This document shows positions 7,089 to 13,510 of a stretch of DNA of 14,380 nucleotides, in pieces. This stretch comes from an uncultured bacterium (GTDB taxonomy: Bacteria > Bacillota_A > Clostridia > Oscillospirales > Oscillospiraceae). Location of the stretch: contig CAJMMY010000010.1 of the NCBI GenBank assembly GCA_905214605.1, positions 1-14,380 on the forward strand. The letters run 5' to 3'. Made by a program: the position numbers and the translations under genes. Below the pieces are notes generated by a model. It was given only the letters and a program-made list of their open reading frames with translations. It had not been told where the DNA came from and did no database searches. Every line of letters begins with the position of its first letter. Position 1 is the first letter of the stretch.

Positions 7089-8206
7089 TCGGCGGTCAGG
7101 TATTTGATCTGAACGAGGGCTTTGTAAAAAAAGACCTGTTCATCAGCGGTGAAAAGATTGTGGAAACCGATGACGGCGGGGACGTACTGGACGCTGCCGG
7201 CTGCTATGTGATTCCCGGTCTGATGGACCTGCATTTCCATGGCTGCGTGGGCGAGGATTTCAGCGACGCAACCCCCGACGGCTTGCAGGCAATGGCAGAT
7301 TTTGAGCTGAGCGAGGGCGTGACCCACATCTGCCCGGCAGGTATGACTTTGGGCGAGGACCAGCTGACGAAAATCTGCGCCAATGCCGCGGCGCATAACA
7401 AAACCGCCCATACCGGCGCGGAGCTTGTGGGCGTGAATCTGGAGGGTCCGTTCCTGTGCAAAGCAAAAAAAGGTGCGCAGAACGAGGCATTTCTCCATGA
7501 CCCGGACCCGGTGATGCTCCGCCGTTTGCAGGACGCAGCCGAGGGCATGGTCAAGCTGGTGACCATTGCGCCGGAGCAGCCCGGTTCTATGGAATTCATT
7601 CAGAAAGCGGGAGAAATGGGCGTGACCGTTTCTCTGGGCCATACCACGGCGGATTATGAAACCGCCACCGCTGCTTATGCGGCAGGCGCCCGGCAGGCAA
7701 CCCATCTGTTCAATGCCATGCCCCCCTTCACCCATCGGGCTCCCGGTGTGGTGGGCGCAGCCTTTGACCATCCGGAAGTGAAGGTGGAGCTGATTTGCGA
7801 TGGGGTCCATATTCACCCCAGTGTGATTCGGGCGGTGTTCCGTCTGTACGGACCGGAGCGCGTGATTCTGATTTCCGATTCTCTCCGTGCAACCGGTATG
7901 CCGGACGGAAAATATCCCTTCGGCGGTCAGGAAATCGTGGTGCACGGCAACCGGGCAACCATGGCCGATGACCCCAATACCTTGGCCGGCTCCGTCACAA
8001 GCGTGATGGGCTGCCTGCGTCAGGTAGTGTCTTTCGGAATTCCGCTGAAAGACGCTGTACGGGCGGCATCTTATAACCCGGCTCAGGTTTTGGGCATTGC
8101 AGACCGGGCAGGCAGTCTGGACGTAGGCAAAGAGGCTACGCTGGTTCTGCTGGACGAAAAAACTCTTGCAATCCGCGGCATTGTGCAGCGGGGCAAACGC
8201 ATTTAA
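7079..8206 (+). CDS. nagA: N-acetylglucosamine-6-phosphate deacetylase
   Basis: The 375-residue amidohydrolase removes acetate from GlcNAc-6-phosphate and passes GlcN-6-phosphate to NagB. The metal and active-site motifs are in place: HxH in GLMDLHFHG at 47-55 (His52, His54), LEGPF at 121-125 (Glu122), SLGHTTADY at 185-193 (His188), THLFNAMPPFTHR at 208-220 (His209), DGVHIHP at 241-247, and ISDSLRATG at 265-273, with Asp267 as the catalytic Asp. Length is typical. The ATG at 7079 lies inside the end of nagB (10-nt overlap), so translation is probably coupled; GGGAGGAAAG sits about 11 nt upstream. The order nanA-nagB-nagA behind a transporter makes a full route to fructose-6-phosphate. Confidence 0.94.
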   Translation: MRVIGGQVFDLNEGFVKKDLFISGEKIVETDDGGDVLDAAGCYVIPGLMDLHFHGCVGEDFSDATPDGLQAMADFELSEGVTHICPAGMTLGEDQLTKICANAAAHNKTAHTGAELVGVNLEGPFLCKAKKGAQNEAFLHDPDPVMLRRLQDAAEGMVKLVTIAPEQPGSMEFIQKAGEMGVTVSLGHTTADYETATAAYAAGARQATHLFNAMPPFTHRAPGVVGAAFDHPEVKVELICDGVHIHPSVIRAVFRLYGPERVILISDSLRATGMPDGKYPFGGQEIVVHGNRATMADDPNTLAGSVTSVMGCLRQVVSFGIPLKDAVRAASYNPAQVLGIADRAGSLDVGKEATLVLLDEKTLAIRGIVQRGKRI

Positions 8207-8229
8207 TCCAAGCATCGTTTTTCAATCCG

Positions 8230-8267
8230 CTTCCCGCCGTTACTCCATTTCTATAACGGCGCGGGAG
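8230..8267 (+). other. GC-rich hairpin without a T-run between nagA and the ATPase gene
   Basis: CTTCCCGCCGTTA (8230-8242) pairs with 8254-8267 around an 11-nt loop: 13 pairs including one G-T, with a single bulged C at 8262. The sequence after it is AACCAAAAAGGAGG, so it lacks the T-run of an intrinsic terminator. It may slow or protect the message between nagA and the ATPase gene. Confidence 0.55.
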
Positions 8268-8276
8268 AACCAAAAA

Positions 8277-8399
8277 GGAGGAAAACCAACTGCCGGCCGG
8301 CGGTGCAACAGTGTGGAGACCTGTTGTAATGCAGCTGCGGTTCCGCTCCGTAGCTTGTGAGGACCTCGCCCGGAGGGGCGGCGTTCACGGCTTACGTTT
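8277..8399 (+). other. Orphan ribosome site followed by a structured GC-rich leader of the ATPase gene
   Basis: AAAAAGGAGGAAAA (GGAGG at 8277-8281) is an ideal ribosome site, but no ATG, GTG or TTG lies at working distance. The only near codon is CTG at 8290. The next 109 nt hold three consecutive candidate hairpins: CAACAG/CTGTTG (8306-8311 with 8321-8326); AGCTGCGG/CCGTAGCT (8333-8340 with 8348-8355, one G-T pair); and CGCCC/GGGCG (8367-8371 with 8376-8380, GGAG loop). An alternative pairing, CCTC/GAGG (8364-8367 with 8373-8376), overlaps the last. The ATPase ATG at 8400 has no Shine-Dalgarno at normal distance. This could be a structured regulatory leader, an inserted element that split the ribosome site from the start, or a tiny leader gene started at a non-standard codon. 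No known riboswitch family was recognised. Confidence 0.45.
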
Positions 8400-9524
8400 A
8401 TGTCAACTGTTTCGTTGCGCAACATCAAAAAAATCTATGACAACAAGGTGACCGCAGTTCACAGCTTTGATCTGGATATTGCGGATCAAGAATTTATCGT
8501 TCTGGTCGGACCCTCCGGCTGCGGTAAATCTACTACCCTGCGTATGGTGGCCGGTCTGGAGGAAATCTCCGAGGGCGAACTGTACATCGATGACAAGCTG
8601 GTCAATGACGTGGAACCCAAGGACCGGGACATTGCCATGGTGTTTCAGAGCTATGCGCTGTATCCCCACATGACCGTGCGGGAGAACATGGAATTCCCGC
8701 TGAAATTGAAAAAAGTGCCCAAAGACGAAATTGCCCGCCGGGTGAATGAGGCTGCGGAAATTCTGGACATTACCCAGTATCTGGACCGGAAACCCAAGGC
8801 ATTGTCCGGCGGTCAGCGGCAGCGCGTGGCCATTGGCCGTGCTATTGTCCGGGAGCCGAAGGTGTTGCTGATGGACGAACCGCTGTCCAACCTGGACGCA
8901 AAGCTGAGAAACGAAATGCGCGCCGAGATTATCAAGCTCCGTCAGCGCATTGATACCACGTTTATTTACGTGACCCACGACCAGACTGAGGCTATGACGC
9001 TGGCTGACCGGATTGTGATTATGAAAGACGGTTTCATTCAGCAGATTGGCACGCCTCAGGACGTGTTTGAGCACCCCGCTAATATGTTTGTGGCCGGATT
9101 CATCGGTATGCCCCAGATGAACCTGTTTGAGGCAAAGCTGAACCGGAAAGACGGCGGCTATACCGTCTCCGTGGGCGAGGCGGAAATTCCTCTGGCCAAG
9201 GAGCTGGCGGACCGTCTGGCTGCCAAGCAGGTGGGCAGCATGGACGTGGTGGCCGGTATTCGTCCGGAACACATTCAGCTGAAGGACGAGGGCGCCGATG
9301 TGCTCCATGGCAAGGTGGACGTGTCCGAAATGATGGGCAGCGAAATTCATCTCCATGTGACGGCTGCCGGTCGGGACGTGGTTCTGCGCGTGCAGACGGC
9401 TGATTTGGAAAAGGGCCATCGTGGTGGATTTGAGTACGGTTCCGCACTGAACTTTACGTTCCGGAACGATTTGATTCATCTGTTTGACCCCACAACGGAA
9501 GAGAATCTGCTGCCGTTGGAATAA
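8400..9524 (+). CDS. msmX: Sugar ABC transporter ATPase, MsmX/UgpC type
   Basis: The 374-residue product is a CUT1-type ATPase that powers sugar importers from the cytoplasmic face. Motifs in order are Walker A GPSGCGKST (37-45), Q-loop Gln83, signature LSGGQ (135-139), Walker B VLLMDE (155-160), H-loop His193, and a C-terminal TOBE-like region with GIRPEH at 286-291. In Firmicutes one such ATPase often serves several importers; here it ends the sialic acid locus, so it probably powers the two permeases upstream and perhaps others. The N-terminus MSTVSLRNIKKIY matches the family start. The in-frame stop at 8358-8360 with no other start codon before 8400 fixes the ATG, even though no ribosome site lies close to it. 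A strong bidirectional terminator follows 6 nt after the stop. Confidence 0.92.
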   Translation: MSTVSLRNIKKIYDNKVTAVHSFDLDIADQEFIVLVGPSGCGKSTTLRMVAGLEEISEGELYIDDKLVNDVEPKDRDIAMVFQSYALYPHMTVRENMEFPLKLKKVPKDEIARRVNEAAEILDITQYLDRKPKALSGGQRQRVAIGRAIVREPKVLLMDEPLSNLDAKLRNEMRAEIIKLRQRIDTTFIYVTHDQTEAMTLADRIVIMKDGFIQQIGTPQDVFEHPANMFVAGFIGMPQMNLFEAKLNRKDGGYTVSVGEAEIPLAKELADRLAAKQVGSMDVVAGIRPEHIQLKDEGADVLHGKVDVSEMMGSEIHLHVTAAGRDVVLRVQTADLEKGHRGGFEYGSALNFTFRNDLIHLFDPTTEENLLPLE

Positions 9525-9530
9525 AAATGG

Positions 9531-9573
9531 AATCAAAAAACTCGGACTTGAAAAAAGTCCGAGTTTTTTGATT
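9531..9573. terminator. Bidirectional intrinsic terminator between convergent genes
   Basis: A perfect 19-bp inverted repeat (9531-9549 with 9555-9573) closes a 5-nt GAAAA loop. The GC core ACTCGGACTT/AAGTCCGAGT is flanked by A6 on the left and T6 on the right, so it can end both the ATPase transcript and the minus-strand nitrilase transcript. It ends 2 nt before the nitrilase stop codon. Confidence 0.92.
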
Positions 9574-9575
9574 TC

Positions 9576-10391
9576 TTAGCGCCGCTGCAGCCGATACAAA
9601 TCCGTGCGGCGGGCAGACATCAAAGGCAGCTGCTGCCGTACGCGGTCAATTTCTTCCAAATCCAGGTCCGCGGTGAGAATGGTTTCCTCTCCCTCGGCGC
9701 GGGAGAGCACCTTGCCCCAAGGGTCTGCGATGATGCTGTTGCCGTAGGAAACGTAGGACCCGTTTTCGTCCCGGGCGGGGGCGCAGCCTACGGTGAATAC
9801 CTGATTATCCACTGCCCGGCTGCGGAACAGCAATTCCCAATGGAGGGGACCGGTTGTCATATTAAACGCCGCGGGAACCAGCAAAACTTTGGCACCCTCC
9901 AATGCCATGAGACGGCTGAGCTCCGGGAAACGGAAGTCAAAACAGATGCACAACCCCATGAGACCGAATTTTGTGGGGAACAGAGTGATGTCATTGCCGG
10001 GGGAGAAGGTATCAGATTCCCGGAAACATTGACCGCCCTCCACGGAAATGTCGAACAGATGAGCCTTCCGGTGCCGGGCAATCTGCGCGCCGTCGGGACC
10101 AAACACAAAACAGGTGTTATACAGCCGCTCTCCCTCCAATTCCGGAAAGCTGCCGCCCACCAGATAAATCTCATTTTCCGCAGCCAAACGGGAAAGAGTC
10201 TGCCAAATGCGGCCCTGCACCGGCTCGGCATGGGCGAGGAACGAGGCATTTTCATAAGTACAGACGAACATTTCCGGGAGAATGACCATATCTGCTCCGG
10301 CTTGCTTGGCTTGCCGCACTAACTGCCCGGCATGAATGAGATTTTCTGCCGGCTCGGACGTCACATTCATTTGAATCACGGAAATCCGCAT
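9576..10391 (-). CDS. Carbon-nitrogen hydrolase, Nit2-like (omega-amidase candidate)
   Basis: The 271-residue product belongs to the nitrilase superfamily. The Glu-Lys-Cys triad is visible: Glu40 in ILPEMF, Lys109 in HRKAHLFD and Cys150 in LCICFDFRFPEL. The segments HLFDISVEGG, SPGND, PAAFNMTTGPLHWELL and RSRAVDNQVF closely resemble Nit2 omega-amidases, which hydrolyse alpha-ketoglutaramate or ketosuccinamate to the keto acid and ammonia. Related deaminated-glutathione amidases (Nit1) are the main alternative. The start at 10391 has AGGAGGG about 7 nt upstream; the frame stays open further upstream without a ribosome site. It is convergent with the sialic acid locus and divergent from the membrane protein, so it is a separate unit. 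Confidence 0.85.
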   Translation of the reverse strand: MRISVIQMNVTSEPAENLIHAGQLVRQAKQAGADMVILPEMFVCTYENASFLAHAEPVQGRIWQTLSRLAAENEIYLVGGSFPELEGERLYNTCFVFGPDGAQIARHRKAHLFDISVEGGQCFRESDTFSPGNDITLFPTKFGLMGLCICFDFRFPELSRLMALEGAKVLLVPAAFNMTTGPLHWELLFRSRAVDNQVFTVGCAPARDENGSYVSYGNSIIADPWGKVLSRAEGEETILTADLDLEEIDRVRQQLPLMSARRTDLYRLQRR

Positions 10392-10424
10392 AGACTTACC
10401 CTCCTGCTGTGAGTGATTTTCTTC

Positions 10425-10453
10425 AGAATAGCACAATCCAAAGTGCCTGACAA
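10425..10453 (-). promoter_or_regulatory. Promoter for the Nit2-like gene
   Basis: On the minus strand, TTGTCA (10453-10448) and TATTCT (10430-10425) are 17 nt apart, with TGC directly before the -10 (extended -10). The position fits a leader of about 25-30 nt before the ATG at 10391. Confidence 0.65.
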
Positions 10454-10464
10454 GCGGGGATTGC

Positions 10465-10493
10465 TTGAAGTTGCGATAGGGATATGATAGTAT
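10465..10493 (+). promoter_or_regulatory. Promoter candidate for the membrane protein gene
   Basis: TTGAAG (10465-10470), a 17-nt spacer and TAGTAT (10488-10493) with TGA before the -10 make an extended -10 promoter. An overlapping alternative is TTGCTT (10461-10466), 16 nt, TATGAT (10483-10488). Either would start transcription near 10494-10500, after the ATG at 10492, which supports 10525 as the true start. Confidence 0.5.
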
Positions 10494-10524
10494 GAAATCA
10501 GAAAATGACAAGGGAGATGATTCC

Positions 10525-11079
10525 ATGAAAATTACAAGTGTGAAAACCTTACTGGCGGTGTTGTTTGGAGTTGCAGTGCTGATTTTTGAAGGAGTCACCT
10601 TCAATGGTCAAGTGCAGAATCTGCTTTGGATGATACTGCTTGCCTATCTGTGCGTCAGAGGCTTGCTTGTCGCTTTTTCCGAGAAAGCCTATAAGGAGGA
10701 GCAGCAGAGAGTCTATCAGGGGCAAGCGCTTTATCTCGATTTATTCGGAAAATTCGGCTACGTTTTGCCGGACGCGCCGTTTGTTCTGTTCCTGCTGGTG
10801 TGTATTCTGGCGATTCTTCTCCCCGCGACGTCCCTTTTGCTGGCGATATGGATTGTCCTTTGGGCGGTTGCTTTGATTGGCGCGATTTGGCTGCGTTGGT
10901 ACGTGTCCAAAGAGAAACGGCGGAGACAGGAAAACGGAGAATGGGGCGCGGCTGTGATGAGCGAGGCAGAAGAACAGACGTGGAAACGGGTCGGGCGGTG
11001 GCGTACGATTCTGTACTGTGTCATCATCGGCGTGGGAATTTTGGTGGGAATTTTCTTCAAATCTCCTGCGTATCTGTAA
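10525..11079 (+). CDS. Unrecognised multi-pass membrane protein
   Basis: I do not recognise this family. The 184-residue product has about five hydrophobic segments (near 5-24, 33-51, 84-101, 104-125 and 161-178). A charged loop at 51-80 contains FSEKAYKEEQQRVYQGQALY. A very basic and acidic cytoplasmic stretch runs from 127 to 160 (SKEKRRRQ, then SEAEEQTWKRVGRWR). The ATG at 10525 is preceded by AGGGAGATG at good distance; the upstream in-frame ATG at 10492 lies at or before the predicted transcription start. No catalytic motif is visible. It is divergent from the Nit2-like gene and followed by nadE, which has its own promoter; no clear terminator separates them, so some read-through is possible. 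Confidence 0.7.
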   Translation: MKITSVKTLLAVLFGVAVLIFEGVTFNGQVQNLLWMILLAYLCVRGLLVAFSEKAYKEEQQRVYQGQALYLDLFGKFGYVLPDAPFVLFLLVCILAILLPATSLLLAIWIVLWAVALIGAIWLRWYVSKEKRRRQENGEWGAAVMSEAEEQTWKRVGRWRTILYCVIIGVGILVGIFFKSPAYL

Positions 11080-11133
11080 TTCGAAATTTTGAAAAAAATC
11101 AAAACCAACATAGCTTGTTCCAAGGGATATTGC

Positions 11134-11162
11134 TTGACAAGCTTGGGCGGGATTGCTATGCT
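11134..11162 (+). promoter_or_regulatory. Promoter for nadE and the operon behind it
   Basis: TTGACA (11134-11139), 17 nt and TATGCT (11157-11162) with TGC before the -10 form a strong extended -10 promoter. Predicted start is near 11169, about 24 nt before the nadE ATG. An inverted repeat AGCTTGT (11112-11118)/ACAAGCT (11137-11143) overlaps the -35 and might be an operator, though this is weak. Confidence 0.7.
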
Positions 11163-11192
11163 TACTGTATCTTTATAATGTGAGGAATGACC

Positions 11193-13127
11193 ATGAAAGA
11201 CGGTTTTTTGAAAGTTGGCGCTGCGGCGGTTTCCCTGACCGTTGCGGACGTACCGGGAAATACCCGGGTCATTCGGGAGAGTATTCAGAAAGCCCATGAG
11301 ATGGGCTTGAATCTGGTGGTCTACCCGGAGCTGTGTCTGACGGGCTACACCTGCGGGGATTTGTTTTACAGCGATGTGCTCCAGCAGGCAGCTATGAAAG
11401 CATTGGAGGAGCTGACCCGGTTTACCGCCGGAAAGTACCCCGTGGTGATTGTGGGTCTGCCGGTGCGGTATCGGGGCAAGCTGTATAACTGCGCCGCCGT
11501 GCTGCGGGACGGGGCTTGTCTGGGCATTGTGCCGAAGGTGCATCTGCCCAACCACAGCGAATTTTACGAGCAGCGCCAGTTTACTTCCGGTGGAGAATTG
11601 CCCGCCTCTGCGGCTGTGGAGGTTTGCGGTCAGCCGGTGCCCATGGGAACGGATTTGCTGTTTGCCCATGACACCATGGAAAATTATGTGTTCGGCGTGG
11701 AAATCTGCGAGGATTTGTGGGCACCCTGTCCGCCTTGCGAGACTTTGTGCAGAAACGGTGCGTTGGTGATTGCCAATCTGTCCGCCTCCGATGAAGTTGT
11801 GGGAAAAGCGGAATATCGGAAAACACTGCTGTCTGCAACCACCGGCCGTTTGGCCTGCGGCTATATTTACAGCGCTGCCGGTCCCGAGGAATCTACTCAG
11901 GATATGGTGTTCTCCCGGCACAATCTCATTGGAGAAAACGGCACGATTCTGGCGGAAAATCCCCCCTTTGGTACGAAAGAGTTTACCGTTACCGAGCTGG
12001 ACGTGAACAAGCTGGCCAACGAGCGCCACAAGAACAACACCATCGCCGACGATATGGAGGATTGCTGCCTCATTGCGTTCTCCCAGCCCATGCGGGAAAC
12101 GGAGCTGACCCGCTATGTGCCGAAAAATCCCTTTGTTCCCGAGGACGACCGGGAATTGAATCAGCGGGCCGAGTCCATTTTGCAGATTCAGTCCTACGGT
12201 CTGGCCAAACGCCTGCGCCATGCTTGGGCAAAAACTGCGGTGATTGGCATTTCCGGCGGTTTGGATTCCACCTTGGCCATTTTGGTGGCGGTGCGGGCTA
12301 TGAAACTGCTGAATCGGCCCATGACCGATGTTGTGGCTGTGACCATGCCCTGCTTTGGCACCACGAAACGGACCAAATCCAATGCGGTGACGCTGTGCGA
12401 GCTGTTGGGCGTGACTCTGCGGGAAGTGAATATCACCAAATCCGTGTTGCAGCACTTTGAGGACATCGGCCACGATCCGGAAAATCTGGACGTGACCTTT
12501 GAAAATGCGCAGGCCCGGGAGCGGACGCAGGTGCTGATGGACATTGCCAACCAGACCGGCGGCATTGTGGTTGGTACCGGAGACCTGAGCGAATTGGCAT
12601 TGGGTTGGGCAACCTACAACGGCGACCACATGAGCATGTACGGTGTGAACGCCGGGGTGCCCAAAACGCTGGTGCGCCATCTGGTGCATTACGAAGCCGA
12701 CATTGCCGCCACCGACACCCTGCGCACCGTGCTGCTGGACATTCTGGACACTCCGGTCTCCCCGGAGCTGCTGCCCGCCAAGGACGGCGAGATCGTGCAA
12801 AAGACCGAGGATCTGGTGGGCCCCTATGAGCTGCACGACTTTTACCTGTATCAGGTGCTGCGCTTCGGCTTTGGCCCGGCCAAGATCTTCCGGCTGGCAA
12901 AGGCCGCCTTTGCAGGCCGCCCCGAATACCCCGACAACGTGCTGTACAAGTGGCTGCGCAACTTCTACTGGCGGTTCTTCGCCCAGCAGTTCAAGCGCAG
13001 CTGCCTGCCGGACGGCCCCAAGGTGGGCAGCGTGACCCTTTCGCCCCGCGGCGACTGGCGCATGCCCAGCGATGCCTGTGCCGCCCTCTGGCTCGCCGAA
13101 CTGGAACAGCTTTCGATCAAGGACTGA
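11193..13127 (+). CDS. nadE: Glutamine-dependent NAD+ synthetase
   Basis: The 644-residue cytoplasmic enzyme makes NAD+ from deamido-NAD+, ATP and glutamine. The N-terminal glutaminase (nitrilase fold) shows the triad Glu46 (VYPELCLTG), Lys115 (PKVHLPN) and Cys172 (GVEICEDLW). The C-terminal synthetase has the PP-loop GISGGLDST (352-360), FGTTKRTKSNA at about 388-398 and GTGDLSELALGW at 461-472. Length fits the long Firmicutes form. The ATG at 11193 has GAGGA 6 nt upstream; an ATG at 11187 would leave no gap after it. Codon use changes sharply near residues 490-530 (see findings), but all motifs are intact, so the gene looks functional. The NusG-II gene begins 3 nt after its stop. Confidence 0.95.
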   Translation: MKDGFLKVGAAAVSLTVADVPGNTRVIRESIQKAHEMGLNLVVYPELCLTGYTCGDLFYSDVLQQAAMKALEELTRFTAGKYPVVIVGLPVRYRGKLYNCAAVLRDGACLGIVPKVHLPNHSEFYEQRQFTSGGELPASAAVEVCGQPVPMGTDLLFAHDTMENYVFGVEICEDLWAPCPPCETLCRNGALVIANLSASDEVVGKAEYRKTLLSATTGRLACGYIYSAAGPEESTQDMVFSRHNLIGENGTILAENPPFGTKEFTVTELDVNKLANERHKNNTIADDMEDCCLIAFSQPMRETELTRYVPKNPFVPEDDRELNQRAESILQIQSYGLAKRLRHAWAKTAVIGISGGLDSTLAILVAVRAMKLLNRPMTDVVAVTMPCFGTTKRTKSNAVTLCELLGVTLREVNITKSVLQHFEDIGHDPENLDVTFENAQARERTQVLMDIANQTGGIVVGTGDLSELALGWATYNGDHMSMYGVNAGVPKTLVRHLVHYEADIAATDTLRTVLLDILDTPVSPELLPAKDGEIVQKTEDLVGPYELHDFYLYQVLRFGFGPAKIFRLAKAAFAGRPEYPDNVLYKWLRNFYWRFFAQQFKRSCLPDGPKVGSVTLSPRGDWRMPSDACAALWLAELEQLSIKD

Positions 13128-13130
13128 CAC

Positions 13131-13484
13131 ATGAAACACAAAAAACTGCTGACCAATCTTCTGTTTGCCGCCGTCGTTCTGGCCATTGCCGCCGTTCTGC
13201 TGCTGGTGCGCAGCGCACACAGCAGCGGTTCCAAGCTGCGGGCCGAACTGATCTACGGTGACAACAACACTACCATGAACCTTCCGCTGGACAAGAACGA
13301 TACCTACGACGTAGACACCGGGTACTACACGGTGCACATCGAGATCAAGGACGGTGCTGCCCGCTTTGTGGACTCCCCCTGCCCGGACCACATCTGTGAG
13401 AGCTTCGGCTGGCTGTCCAACGAAGACCAGACCGCCACCTGCCTGCCCGCCCGCGCGGTGCTGACCATCGTGCCGGCCGACTGA
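13131..13484 (+). CDS. NusG domain II-containing membrane-anchored protein
   Basis: This 117-residue protein has one N-terminal hydrophobic segment (about 6-26) and a small beta-rich domain outside. The pattern VDTGYYTVHIEIKDGAARF, then SPCPDHIC with Cys84 and Cys89, then CLPARAVLTI with Cys104, is that of the NusG domain II (DUF1312) family. These share a fold with an inserted domain of some NusG proteins but are not transcription factors. Function is not established. The conserved cysteines suggest a disulfide or metal site. It begins 3 nt after nadE with CAAGGA as ribosome site and lies 26 nt before an LCP-family gene, so it is part of an operon. In many Firmicutes such proteins sit beside membrane or thiamine/quinone-related genes; here the neighbour is a cell-wall enzyme. 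Confidence 0.82.
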   Translation: MKHKKLLTNLLFAAVVLAIAAVLLLVRSAHSSGSKLRAELIYGDNNTTMNLPLDKNDTYDVDTGYYTVHIEIKDGAARFVDSPCPDHICESFGWLSNEDQTATCLPARAVLTIVPAD

Positions 13485-13510
13485 GCCTTGCGCTCAAAAG
13501 GAGATTTCCT

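Noticed and set aside
8287..8409. CAACTG direct repeats as target-site duplication of a small insertion
   Set aside because: A six-base match is easily due to chance, no terminal inverted repeats were found, and removing the segment would not restore a normal start; kept only as a side note in the leader finding.
10392..10604. N-terminal extension of the Nit2-like protein
   Set aside because: The frame is open but the extension has no family similarity, passes through the gene's own promoter and lacks a ribosome site; MRISVIQMN at 10391 is the normal family start.
11084..11104. TTTTGA/TCAAAA inverted repeat after the membrane protein gene as a terminator
   Set aside because: The stem is only six weak A/T-rich pairs without a GC core or proper T-run.
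11174..11179. TATAAT as the -10 box of nadE
   Set aside because: No -35-like hexamer lies 16-18 nt upstream, and it would start transcription almost at the ribosome site; TTGACA-17-TATGCT is the better choice.
10758..13391. Long minus-strand open frame of 877 codons
   Set aside because: It lies antisense to nadE and neighbours, is rich in His, Gln and Val in the manner of a reversed coding strand, and shows no domain; nadE has intact motifs on the plus strand.
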